From: Pseudomonadota bacterium
GTDB lineage: Bacteria; Pseudomonadota; Alphaproteobacteria; Acetobacterales; Acetobacteraceae
Reading direction: 5' to 3'
DNA length: 14,875 nt
Assembly (NCBI GenBank): GCA_021826485.1
Contig: JAKAZX010000048.1
Location: 1-14,875, forward strand
Each line of letters opens with the position of its first letter. Within the stretch, counting starts at the first letter, position 1. Below the pieces are notes generated by a model. It did not search any database. It was not told the DNA's origin and worked only from the letters and a program-made list of their open reading frames with translations. Positions 6,416 through 14,421 of the stretch are shown here, piece after piece. The position numbers were made by a program, and so were the translations under genes.

Positions 6416-8625
6416 CACCGTCCCCGCGGACGTTTCCCCGCCCGTGCGTGCCGGCCGGCGGCGGGGTTGCCCGGCGGTCCGGGCCGATGGGGGCGGTCGG
6501 GCACGCCCTGCATGATGTGGAAAATCAGCCCGCCGGTCACCGGACTCGCCTCCGCCAGCCGCACCTCGACTTCCTGCGCGAGCCGGAAGGTCAGGCGCGT
6601 GCGGCGGCCTGTCAGCATGGCGGCGGCTTCGTCGTGCATCCAGAAATCGTCCGGCAGGGCCTTCAGCGGGACGAGTCCGCTGGCACCGTTGGACGTTATT
6701 GTGACGAAAAGTCCGAACCGGGTCACGCCCGAAATGCGTGCCGCGAACACCGCGCCCACCTTGTCCGCCATGAAGGCGGCGAGGTAGCGGTCGATCGCGT
6801 CGCGCTCGGCCATAGCCGCGCGCCGTTCCGTCGTCGTGATGTGTTCGGCGATGTCGGGGAATCGCGCCGCCTCCGCCTCCGTCAGCCCGCCCGGCCCCAG
6901 CTTCAGCCCGGCGATCAGCGCGCGATGCACCAGCAGGTCGGCATAGCGCCGGATCGGGCTGGTGAAATGCGCATACCGCGCCAGGGCGAGACCGAAATGG
7001 CCGATATTGTCGGGGCTGTAGGCGGCCTGGCTCTGGCTCCTCAGCATCACCTCGTTGACCAGCGGCGCCTGCTCGCTGCCGGCCACCCGCTTGAGCACGC
7101 GGTCCAGGTCGCGCGGCTGCACCTGGTCGCCTTGCGGCAGGCTGATGTCCAGCGTGCGCAGGAAGTCGCGCAGGCCGGCCAGCTTCTCGGCCGAGGGCGG
7201 GGCATGCACGCGGAACATGCAGGGGCGGTGCAGCCGCTCCAGCTCCTCGGCGGCGCTGACATTGGCCAGCACCATGAACTCCTCGATCAGCCGGTGGCTG
7301 TCGAGGCGCGGGCGGGGTGCCACCGAGATCACGCGGCCGGCGTCATCCAGCACCACCCGGCGTTCCGGCAGGTCGAGGTCGAGCGTGCCGCGCGCCTCGC
7401 GCGCCGCGAACAGCGCCCGGAACGCGGCATAGAGCGGCGCGATCGGCAAGTCGGTCGGGCTGTCCGCATCCGCCGCCGCCTGCACCTGCGCATAGGTCAG
7501 GCGGGCGGCGCTGCGCATCAGGCCGCGGCCGAACCGGTGGGCGCGCTTGCGCCCGTCCGGGCCGATCCGCATCTCCACGAACAGGCAGCCGCGATCCTCG
7601 TTCGGCCGCAGGCTGCACCAGTGGTTGGACAGCGCCTCCGGCAGCATCGGCACGACGCGGTCGGGGAAGTAGCAGGAATTGCCGCGCACAAAGGCGGCGC
7701 GGTCGAGCGCGCTGTCCGGCCGCACGTACTGCGCCACGTCGGCGATCGCGACCACCAGACGGAAGCCGTCGCCATCCGGCTCGGCGAACACCGCATCGTC
7801 GAAATCCCGCGCATCCTCCCCGTCGATGGTCACCAGCGGCAGGTCGCGCAGATCCTCCCGCCCGCGCAGGGCGACGCCGCGCGCCCGTTCCGCCTCGGCC
7901 ACGGCCGCGGCGGGGAACTCGGTCGGGATGTCGTGGGTGCGGATGACGATCATGCTGACCGCGCGGGCATCGCCCATGCGGCCGAGCCGCTCGATCACGC
8001 GCGCCGGCTTGCGGCCGTGGCCGATGCCGGGCAGCGGCTCGGCCAGCACGATCTCCCCCGCTTCGGCGCCGGCATCCTCGCCGGGCGGGACCGCCCATTC
8101 CGCCTTGGCGCGCCGGTCGGTCGGCTCGATCCGCCCGCCGGTGGGCTTGTGCGGGTGATAGACGCCGAGGATGCGGCCCGGCGTCTCGGCGAGACGCTTG
8201 AGGGTGCGCCCCTCGTAGCGGTTCGGGCCGATCGGCTTCAGCCGCGCCAGCACCCGCTCCCCCGGCGCCAGCGCCGGCCGGCCGCGCGGCTCGGGCGCCA
8301 TCAGCACCAGCGGGGGCGGGCCACTGCCCTGCCAGTCCACCGGCCGCGCCAGCGCATCGCCGTCCGGGTCGGTGCCGGTGACCTGCACCACCACCGCCTC
8401 CGGCAGCCGGCCGGGGGCGCGGAAGCGGCGGTGGCCGGCCGGGGCGGCCTGCCCCTCGGCCGCCATCTGCTTCAGCAGGTCGCGTAGCGCCGTGCGCTGC
8501 TCCGGCCCGAGGTTGAAGGCGCGGGCGATCTCGCGCTTGCCGACCCGGCCGGGCTGCTCGCGGATGAAGCGGCGGATCGCCTCGCGGCTCGGCAGCTCCG
8601 GCGCCGGCGGACGCCGCCGTGCCAC
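6415..8625 (-). CDS. rnr: Ribonuclease R (RNase II/RNB family exoribonuclease)
   Basis: RNase R degrades RNA 3' to 5', including structured RNA, and helps in rRNA quality control and mRNA turnover. The 736-residue product has the expected layout: an N-terminal winged-helix-like section (about 10-72), cold-shock-like domains (about 75-235), the RNB catalytic domain from about 255, and an S1 domain (621-706, with GAVFAARISGVTRFGLFV). The metal-binding catalytic motif IDGEDARDFDDAVF carries D268, D274, D276 and D277. HFTSPIRRYADLLVHR is the conserved late RNB motif. The last 30 residues are rich in Arg, Pro and Gly and very basic, like the RNA-binding tails of many RNase R proteins. The start is a GTG at 8625, one base after the topA stop codon, with little ribosome-binding sequence, so it is probably translated by coupling. 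Its TGA touches the S41 protease start. Confidence 0.97.
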   Translation of the reverse strand: MARRRPPAPELPSREAIRRFIREQPGRVGKREIARAFNLGPEQRTALRDLLKQMAAEGQAAPAGHRRFRAPGRLPEAVVVQVTGTDPDGDALARPVDWQGSGPPPLVLMAPEPRGRPALAPGERVLARLKPIGPNRYEGRTLKRLAETPGRILGVYHPHKPTGGRIEPTDRRAKAEWAVPPGEDAGAEAGEIVLAEPLPGIGHGRKPARVIERLGRMGDARAVSMIVIRTHDIPTEFPAAAVAEAERARGVALRGREDLRDLPLVTIDGEDARDFDDAVFAEPDGDGFRLVVAIADVAQYVRPDSALDRAAFVRGNSCYFPDRVVPMLPEALSNHWCSLRPNEDRGCLFVEMRIGPDGRKRAHRFGRGLMRSAARLTYAQVQAAADADSPTDLPIAPLYAAFRALFAAREARGTLDLDLPERRVVLDDAGRVISVAPRPRLDSHRLIEEFMVLANVSAAEELERLHRPCMFRVHAPPSAEKLAGLRDFLRTLDISLPQGDQVQPRDLDRVLKRVAGSEQAPLVNEVMLRSQSQAAYSPDNIGHFGLALARYAHFTSPIRRYADLLVHRALIAGLKLGPGGLTEAEAARFPDIAEHITTTERRAAMAERDAIDRYLAAFMADKVGAVFAARISGVTRFGLFVTITSNGASGLVPLKALPDDFWMHDEAAAMLTGRRTRLTFRLAQEVEVRLAEASPVTGGLIFHIMQGVPDRPHRPGPPGNPAAGRHARAGKRPRGR

Positions 8626-8626
8626 G

Positions 8627-11365
8627 TCAGCCGGCGGCCTTGCGCTTCGGCGCCGCGGCCTTCGCCTTGGGCTTGGCGGCCGGCTTGGCCGTCCGCGTGG
8701 CGGCGGCCTTCGGCTTTGCAGCGGCCTTCGGCTTGGCAGGGGGCTTCGGCTTGGCGGCGGGCTTCGGCCGGGCAGCCTTGGCCGGCGCCGCGGCGGCGTC
8801 CGTCTTGCGCGCCGGTGTTGCCTTGCGCCGCCCGCGCCCCTTCGCCTTCAGCGGCTTGCCCTTCTCCTTCAGCCATGCCGCCGCCTGATCCAGCGTCACG
8901 TCGTCCATCGCCACGTCGCGCGGCACGTTGGCGACCATGTTGCCGTGCTGGACATAGGGGCCGAACCGGCCCTTGCGCACCAGCACCGGCTCGCGGTCGC
9001 CCGGATGCGGCCCCAGCGTGCGCACGCTCGCCATCTTGCGCGCCAGCACATCGACGGCGCGGTTGAGGCCGAGCGCCAGCACGTCGTCGTCGCGGTCGAG
9101 CGAGGCGAAGATGCCGCCCATCTTCACATAGGGGCCGAAGCGGCCGATCCCGGCCTCGATCGGCTCCTGCACCTCGGGGTGGATGCCGACGATGCGCGGC
9201 AGCGACAGCAGGCTCGCCGCCTGTTCGAGCGTGATCGAATCGCCGTCCATCCCGCGCGGCAGAGAGGCGCGCTTCGGCTTGCGCTTGGCGTCCTTGTCCG
9301 CCTCGCCCTGCTGCACATAGAGCCCGTATGGACCGCGGCGGACGGTGATCTCCTCCCCGGTCTCGGAATGCTCGCCGAGCACCCGCATGCCTTCCTTCAG
9401 CGTGTCGGACGCCGCATCCTCGGATGTCTCGATCGCCAGCCGGCGGGTGTACTGGCACGCCGGATAGTTCGAGCAGCCGATGAACGCGCCGTGCCGGCCG
9501 AGCTTCAGGCCGAGCCGCCCGGTGCCGCAGGCGCTGCACAGCCGCGGGTCGCTGCCGTCGGCGCGGGCGGGGAAGAAATGCGGGCCGAGATCCTCGTCCA
9601 GTGCGGAAATCACGTCGCTGATCTTGAGGTCGCGGGTCTGCTCCACGGCGTTCGAGAAGTCGCGCCAGAAATCCCGCATCACCGCACGCCAGTCCGCCCG
9701 CCCGCCGGAAATGTCGTCGAGCTGTTCCTCCAGCGCCGCGGTGAAGTTGGTGTCCACGTAGCGCTCGAAGAAGCTGGTCAGGAACGCCGTCACCAGCCGG
9801 CCGCGATCCTCCGGGATGAAGCGCCGGCTTTCCAGCCGCACATAGTTGCGGTCCTGCAGCACCGACAGGATGGAGGCGTAGGTGGAGGGGCGGCCGATGC
9901 CCAACTCCTCCATCTTCTTGACCAGGCTCGCTTCCGAATAGCGGGGCGGCGGCTGGGTGAAGTGCTGGCTGGCGTTGACCTGGCCGCGCTTCAGCGGATC
10001 GCGCTCGGCCATCGGCGGCAGCATCCGCGACTCGTCTTCCGCCCCGGCATCGCCCGGCGCGTCGTCCTGATCCTCCCGGTACAGCTTCAGGAACCCGTCG
10101 AAGGCGAGCACCGAGCCGGTGGCGCGCAGGCGCGGCCCCTGCGGGCGCGCCGGGTCGGCGATCTCCACCGTCACCTGATCCAGTTCCGCCGACTGCATCT
10201 GGCTGGCGACGGCGCGCTTCCAGACCAGTTCGTAAAGCCGCCGCTGCTCGGGGTTCAGGTAGCGGGCGACACTTTCCGGCGTGCGCGCGACATCGGTCGG
10301 GCGGATCGCCTCGTGCGCTTCCTGGGCGTTCTTCGCCCGGCTCTGGTATTCGCGCGGTGCGGCGGGCAGGTAGTCGGGGCCGTAGCCGGTGCGGATATGG
10401 TCGCGGATCGCGCTCACCGCCTCGCGCGCCATCTGCACGCCGTCGGTGCGCATGTAGGTGATAAGCCCGACCGCCTCGCCCTGGATGGCGATGCCCTCAT
10501 AGAGCTGCTGCGCCAGCCGCATCGTCGCCTGGGCGCCGAAGCCGAGCTTGCGGCTGGCTTCCTGTTGCAGGGTGGAGGTGGTGAACGGCGCCGGCGGATG
10601 CCGCCGGACGCGCTTCTTCTCCACCGACGCGACGGCGAAGCTGCCGGCCTCCACCGCCGCCTTGGCGCGCATGGCGCGCGCCTCGTCGTTCAGGTCGAAC
10701 TGGTCGAGCCGCTTGCCGTCCAGATGGGTCAGCCGCGCGGTGAACGGCGCGCCGGCGGGCGTCGTGAACTGCGCCTCGATGGTCCAGTATTCGCGCGGGC
10801 GGAACGCCTCGATCTCCGCCTCGCGCTCGCAGATGAGGCGCAGCGCGACCGACTGCACGCGCCCGGCGCTGCGGCTGCCCGGCAGCTTGCGCCACAGCAC
10901 CGGGGACAGCGTGAAGCCCACCAGATAGTCCAGCGCGCGGCGCGCCAGATAGGCCTCGATCAGCGGCTGGTCGAGGTCGCGCGGATGCGCCATCGCGTGG
11001 CGGATGGCGCTGCGGGTGATCTCGTTGAAGGTGACGCGGCGGACATCGATGCCGCGCAGCTTGTTTTGCTCGGCCAGCATCGCCCGGACGTGCCAGGAGA
11101 TCGCTTCCCCCTCCCGGTCCGGGTCGGTGGCGAGATAGAGGGTGCGGGCGCCGTTCAGCGCACGGGCGATCGCGGAGACCTGCTTCTGGCCCCGGTCATC
11201 GGCCTGCCAGTCCATCGCGAAGTCCTGCTCCGGCCGCACGCTGCCGTCCTTGGGCGGCAGGTCGCGCACATGGCCGAAGCTGGCGAGGACCGTGAAGCCG
11301 TCGCCAAGATACTTGTTGATGGTCTTGGCTTTGGCGGGGGATTCGACGACGACGACGTCCGGCAT
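8627..11365 (-). CDS. topA: DNA topoisomerase I (type IA)
   Basis: TopA relaxes negative supercoils through a transient 5'-phosphotyrosine link. The 912-residue product starts MPDVVVVESPAKAKTI (TOPRIM glutamate E8), has DPDREGE (81-87) for metal binding, SAGRVQS (166-172), and the active-site tyrosine Y304 in LITYMRTDG. GRPSTYASIL (491-500) is another family motif. A four-cysteine zinc finger (C610, C613, C631, C637) is followed by three C-terminal repeats, visible as RRGPYGLYVQ (677-686), GRFGPYVK (741-748) and GRFGPYVQ (799-806). The last 73 residues are a Lys/Ala/Pro tail. The ATG at 11365 has AGGA five bases upstream. It sits 26 bases after dprA and ends one base before rnr, the usual dprA-topA-rnr order of alphaproteobacteria. 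Confidence 0.98.
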   Translation of the reverse strand: MPDVVVVESPAKAKTINKYLGDGFTVLASFGHVRDLPPKDGSVRPEQDFAMDWQADDRGQKQVSAIARALNGARTLYLATDPDREGEAISWHVRAMLAEQNKLRGIDVRRVTFNEITRSAIRHAMAHPRDLDQPLIEAYLARRALDYLVGFTLSPVLWRKLPGSRSAGRVQSVALRLICEREAEIEAFRPREYWTIEAQFTTPAGAPFTARLTHLDGKRLDQFDLNDEARAMRAKAAVEAGSFAVASVEKKRVRRHPPAPFTTSTLQQEASRKLGFGAQATMRLAQQLYEGIAIQGEAVGLITYMRTDGVQMAREAVSAIRDHIRTGYGPDYLPAAPREYQSRAKNAQEAHEAIRPTDVARTPESVARYLNPEQRRLYELVWKRAVASQMQSAELDQVTVEIADPARPQGPRLRATGSVLAFDGFLKLYREDQDDAPGDAGAEDESRMLPPMAERDPLKRGQVNASQHFTQPPPRYSEASLVKKMEELGIGRPSTYASILSVLQDRNYVRLESRRFIPEDRGRLVTAFLTSFFERYVDTNFTAALEEQLDDISGGRADWRAVMRDFWRDFSNAVEQTRDLKISDVISALDEDLGPHFFPARADGSDPRLCSACGTGRLGLKLGRHGAFIGCSNYPACQYTRRLAIETSEDAASDTLKEGMRVLGEHSETGEEITVRRGPYGLYVQQGEADKDAKRKPKRASLPRGMDGDSITLEQAASLLSLPRIVGIHPEVQEPIEAGIGRFGPYVKMGGIFASLDRDDDVLALGLNRAVDVLARKMASVRTLGPHPGDREPVLVRKGRFGPYVQHGNMVANVPRDVAMDDVTLDQAAAWLKEKGKPLKAKGRGRRKATPARKTDAAAAPAKAARPKPAAKPKPPAKPKAAAKPKAAATRTAKPAAKPKAKAAAPKRKAAG
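8630..8848 (-). repeat. Low-complexity Lys/Ala/Pro repeat encoding the TopA tail
   Basis: Codons for residues 840-912 of TopA repeat short units of the kind AAKPK/PAKPK/KAAA. At DNA level the plus strand shows recurring copies of TTCGGCTTGGC and close variants. The encoded tail resembles histone H1 C-terminal tails and the Lys-rich tails of actinobacterial TopA. Such repeats are prone to length change by slippage. Confidence 0.8.
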
Positions 11366-11391
11366 GCTGTCCTGTCGAGCGGGCCGCTCAC

Positions 11392-12540
11392 TCAGGGCCC
11401 GGGTTCACCGATCAACGCGAACCGGTTGCCCGGCAGCGCCTCCACGCGCCCCGCCAGTTCCAGGTCCATCAGGGCCGAATTGACCGCGGCCGGAGAGAAC
11501 TGGCAGCGCCGGGCCAGATCGTCAACCGAAGTCGGCGCGGGACCGAGCAGTTGCAAGAGCGTGGCGCGCACCTCCGACATGGCGGCGGCGGGCGGATCGG
11601 CCGGCTCGGGCCAGGGGGCGGCCGCCTCGGTCAGGCCCGGCGGCGGCGCGCCGCGGGCGAACAGCGGGTCGCGCGCCAGCCCCTCCCGGGCCGGATGGTC
11701 GGGCAGATTGGCCAGCACGTCCGCCACGTTCTCCACCAGATGCGCGCCGTTGCGGATCAGGTCGTTGGAGCCGCGGCAGCGCGGATCGAGCGGGGAGCCG
11801 GGCACCGCCAGCACCTCCCGGCCTTGTTCCTGCGCCAGCCGGGCGGTGATCAGGCTGCCCGAGCGGATCGCCGCCTCCACCACCACGACGCCGAGCGCGA
11901 GGCCGGCGATCACGCGGTTGCGGCGCGGGAAATGCCGCGCCTGCGGGGCGGTGCCGGGGGGCAGTTCGCCGACCACCGCCCCCTCCGCCGCGATGCGGGC
12001 CAGCAGGCGCGCATGGTCGGGCGGGTAGGGCACATCGACGCCCCCGGCGACGCAGGCGACCGTCAGCCCGCTGCGCAGCGCCCCCTGATGCGCCGCCGCG
12101 TCGATCCCGCGCGCGAGGCCCGAGACGACGGCCAGCCCCTCCGCCGCCAGCTCCTGCGCCAGCAGCTCGGCCAGCCGCTGCCCGTTGGCCGAGGCGTTGC
12201 GGCTGCCCACCAGCGCCACCCCCCGGCGCGACAGGGCGGCACAGTCGCCGAGCACGATCAGCAGCGGCGGCGCGTCGTCCAGCAGGCCGAGCAGCGGCGG
12301 GTAGTCCGGCTGGTCCACGAACAGCAGCCGCCCCTTCAGCCGCACGATCCGCTCGATCTCCCGCTCCGCACTGGCGACGGACGGGACGTGCGGCGCGTGC
12401 GCCCGCCCGCCCGCCGCGGCCAGGTGCGGCAGTGCCGCCAGCGCCGCCGCCGGGTCGGGGTAGCGGCGCAGCAGCCGCCGGTAGGTCACCGGGCCGATCC
12501 CGTCGGTTCGCGCCAGCCGCAGCCGGTCGATGTCGCTCAT
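11392..12540 (-). CDS. dprA: DNA-processing protein DprA
   Basis: DprA binds incoming single-stranded DNA during transformation and loads RecA; it is also found in species not known to be competent. The 382-residue product has a short N-terminal helical (SAM/HhH-like) part with TDGIGPVTYRRLL (12-24), then the Rossmann-like DprA domain: VALVGSRNAS (108-117), VVSGLARGIDAAAHQGAL (138-155), HFPRRNRVIAGL (203-214) and EAAIRSGSLITA (222-233). The C-terminal winged helix is present (about 322-376, LLQLLGPAPTSVDDLARRC). I start it at the ATG at 12540, which overlaps the plsY stop codon by four bases (ATGA). The frame is open upstream, but that region is plsY. No Shine-Dalgarno sequence is visible, so coupling to plsY translation is expected. 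Confidence 0.97.
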   Translation of the reverse strand: MSDIDRLRLARTDGIGPVTYRRLLRRYPDPAAALAALPHLAAAGGRAHAPHVPSVASAEREIERIVRLKGRLLFVDQPDYPPLLGLLDDAPPLLIVLGDCAALSRRGVALVGSRNASANGQRLAELLAQELAAEGLAVVSGLARGIDAAAHQGALRSGLTVACVAGGVDVPYPPDHARLLARIAAEGAVVGELPPGTAPQARHFPRRNRVIAGLALGVVVVEAAIRSGSLITARLAQEQGREVLAVPGSPLDPRCRGSNDLIRNGAHLVENVADVLANLPDHPAREGLARDPLFARGAPPPGLTEAAAPWPEPADPPAAAMSEVRATLLQLLGPAPTSVDDLARRCQFSPAAVNSALMDLELAGRVEALPGNRFALIGEPGP

Positions 12541-13142
12541 CGCCGCGCGCCGATCCGCGGCTCGGTGCCGGCGCGCAGGCGGGCGATGTTGGGGGCGTGG
12601 CGCCACCAGATCAGCGCGCCCACCGCCAGCGCCAGCCACGCCGCCATCGGCCGGCCGGTCGCCCAGGCGAGCAGCGGCGCCGCCGCGCTGGCGGCGAGCG
12701 CCCCGGCGGAGGAGATGCGGGTCGCCGCGGCGACCAGCAGCCACACCGCGCCGGCGGCAAGCCCCGCCAGCGGCGCCGCGGTGAGCAGCACGCCGAACCC
12801 GGTCGCCACCCCCTTGCCGCCCTTGAAGCCCAGCCAGACCGGAAAGACGTGGCCGAGCACCACCGCGATGCCCGCGACGAGGCCGCCCGCGGGACCGGCC
12901 AGATAGGCGCCGAGCGGCACCGCCACCGCACCCTTGGCGCCGTCCAGCAGCAGGGTGGCGGCGGCCAGGGCCTTGCGCCCGGTGCGCAGCACGTTGGTGG
13001 CGCCGATATTGCCCGAGCCGATCGCGCGGATGTCGCCCAGCCCGGCCGCCCGCGTCAGCAGCAGGCCGAACGGAACGGTGCCGATCAGGTAGCCGAGCAG
13101 GGCGGCGGCGGGCAGGGCGAACGGGCCGGTCATCGACGGCAT
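12537..13142 (-). CDS. plsY: Glycerol-3-phosphate acyltransferase PlsY
   Basis: PlsY is an inner-membrane enzyme that transfers the acyl group of acyl-phosphate to glycerol-3-phosphate, the first step of phospholipid synthesis. The 201-residue product has normal length and several hydrophobic membrane segments. All three conserved cytoplasmic motifs are present: SGNIGATNVLR (43-53), GHVFPVWLGFKGGKGVATG (97-115) and RHAPNIARLRAGTEPRIG (181-198). Its partner PlsX is not in the window. The start is uncertain: ATG at 13142 (used here) or ATG at 13133, three codons later; neither has a clear ribosome-binding site. A GC-rich weak hairpin (13155-13181) lies between it and the Nramp gene. Its stop overlaps the dprA start by four bases. 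Confidence 0.96.
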   Translation of the reverse strand: MPSMTGPFALPAAALLGYLIGTVPFGLLLTRAAGLGDIRAIGSGNIGATNVLRTGRKALAAATLLLDGAKGAVAVPLGAYLAGPAGGLVAGIAVVLGHVFPVWLGFKGGKGVATGFGVLLTAAPLAGLAAGAVWLLVAAATRISSAGALAASAAAPLLAWATGRPMAAWLALAVGALIWWRHAPNIARLRAGTEPRIGARR

Positions 13143-13185
13143 CTGAGCATGTGCCCGGGCGCCGGCAAAGCCCCGGCCCGGCCGG

Positions 13186-14421
13186 TCACAGCGCACCGAT
13201 CAGGCCGGACGCCAGCCCGATCGCGGCGGCCAGCGCGAACACCACGGCGGTCGCGGCGGCGGCGGCGCCGCGCGGGCGCAGGCCGGCGGGCAGGGCGGTG
13301 CGGGCGGCCAGCCACAGCGCGCCCAGCACCACCGGCAGCAGCAGCGCGTTCAGCACCCCGGCGGCGACACTCAGCCGGACCAGATCGGTCCCCGACAGCA
13401 CCAGCGCGGCGGCGGCCAGCAGGGCGGCGGTGAGCGCGCCGTACAGCCAGGGCGCCCGCTGCGGCCCGTCATCCAGCGATCCCGGCAGGCCGAGCGCCTC
13501 GCTGACCGCCCAGCCGGTGGCGAGGCAGACCACGATGGTCGCGACCAGCGCCCCGCCCCCCAGTCCCACGGTGAACACCACATGGCCGGCGACATGCCCG
13601 AGACTCGCGGTGAAGGCGTCGGCGATCTGGCCGACCGTTTCGAGCGGGCGGGACCCCGCCGGGTCGCCCAGCTTGGCCGCCGCCGCGACCAGCACCGCCG
13701 CCGTCACCGCCTGGCACAGCACCGCGCCGGCCAGCGTCTCCCGCCGCACCGACGGCAGGTCGGCGGGGCGCAGCCCTTTGTCCAGGCTCGCCGACTGCTG
13801 GTAGAACACCGTCCAGGGCATCACGCTGGTGCCGATATTGGCGGCCAGCAGATACAGATAGCTGCGATCGCCGAGCGGCAGGCGCAGCGCTTCCCGTGCC
13901 ATCTGCGCCGCGTCCGGATGCGCGCGCCACGCGAGCGCGAGGAATGCCAGCTCGCCGACACCGATCGCCAGTGCGATCCGCTCCACGGAGCGGTACGACC
14001 CCGCCCAGACGATCGCCAGCACCAGGGCGACCGCGGCGGCGATGCAGGGGGCGACCGGCAGGCCGAGCGATTCGGCGACGCCCGCGAGCCCGCTGAGTTC
14101 CGTCACCAGCGCGCCGAGGCAGCTTGCCACCAGCGTCGCCAGCAGCGCCGCCGCCGCCGCCGGGCCGTAACGCCGCCGCACCAGCGCGGCGAGGCCGCAG
14201 CCGGTGCCGATGCCGACGCGCGCCGCCAGTTCCTGCACCATGAACAGCAGCGGCACCAGCACGAATTGCGGCAGCAGCAGCGTGTAGCCCCAGCGCGCGC
14301 CGCTCTGCGCCGCGGTGATGACGCTGCCGGCGTCGGTGTCGGCGAGCATGACAATCAGCCCCGGGCCCGCCACCGCCGGGATGCGCCACCACGCGCCGGC
14401 GGCGGGCCGGCCGCCGCTCAA
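13186..14421 (-). CDS. Nramp-family divalent metal transporter with variant metal-binding motif
   Basis: This 411-residue, highly hydrophobic protein (about ten or eleven membrane segments) fits the Nramp/MntH family, which co-transports divalent metals and protons across the inner membrane. TM1 carries GPGLIVMLADTDAGS; aligned to the family motif DPGN this gives D30-A31-G32-S33, so the aspartate and glycine are kept but proline and asparagine are changed. TM6 has GTSVMPW, keeping the metal-binding methionine M201 but with Trp203 where the usual MPH histidine stands. Canonical Mn/Fe transport is therefore not assured; Mg or another substrate is possible. The start is TTG at 14421, overlapping the upstream thymidine phosphorylase stop by four bases (TTGA); the next in-frame starts fall inside TM1. 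No metal-responsive leader is visible. Confidence 0.85.
   Translation of the reverse strand: MSGGRPAAGAWWRIPAVAGPGLIVMLADTDAGSVITAAQSGARWGYTLLLPQFVLVPLLFMVQELAARVGIGTGCGLAALVRRRYGPAAAAALLATLVASCLGALVTELSGLAGVAESLGLPVAPCIAAAVALVLAIVWAGSYRSVERIALAIGVGELAFLALAWRAHPDAAQMAREALRLPLGDRSYLYLLAANIGTSVMPWTVFYQQSASLDKGLRPADLPSVRRETLAGAVLCQAVTAAVLVAAAAKLGDPAGSRPLETVGQIADAFTASLGHVAGHVVFTVGLGGGALVATIVVCLATGWAVSEALGLPGSLDDGPQRAPWLYGALTAALLAAAALVLSGTDLVRLSVAAGVLNALLLPVVLGALWLAARTALPAGLRPRGAAAAATAVVFALAAAIGLASGLIGAL

Noticed and set aside
4835..6787. Plus-strand open frame of 650 codons opposite the S41 protease and rnr
   Set aside because: It is antisense to a protease with a complete catalytic site; composition is Arg/Gln/His/Gly-rich as in other GC-driven shadows.
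8372..12028. A very long plus-strand open frame (over 1,200 codons) opposite rnr, topA and dprA
   Set aside because: It lies antisense to three genes with intact catalytic motifs, and its translation is Arg/Ala/His-rich with no recognisable domain. Long antisense frames are expected in DNA of this GC content.
13155..13181. GC-rich imperfect hairpin between the Nramp gene and plsY (CCGGGC with GCCCGG)
   Set aside because: The stem is interrupted by a 3-by-3 mismatch and has no T-run; it is not strong enough to call a terminator inside an apparent operon.
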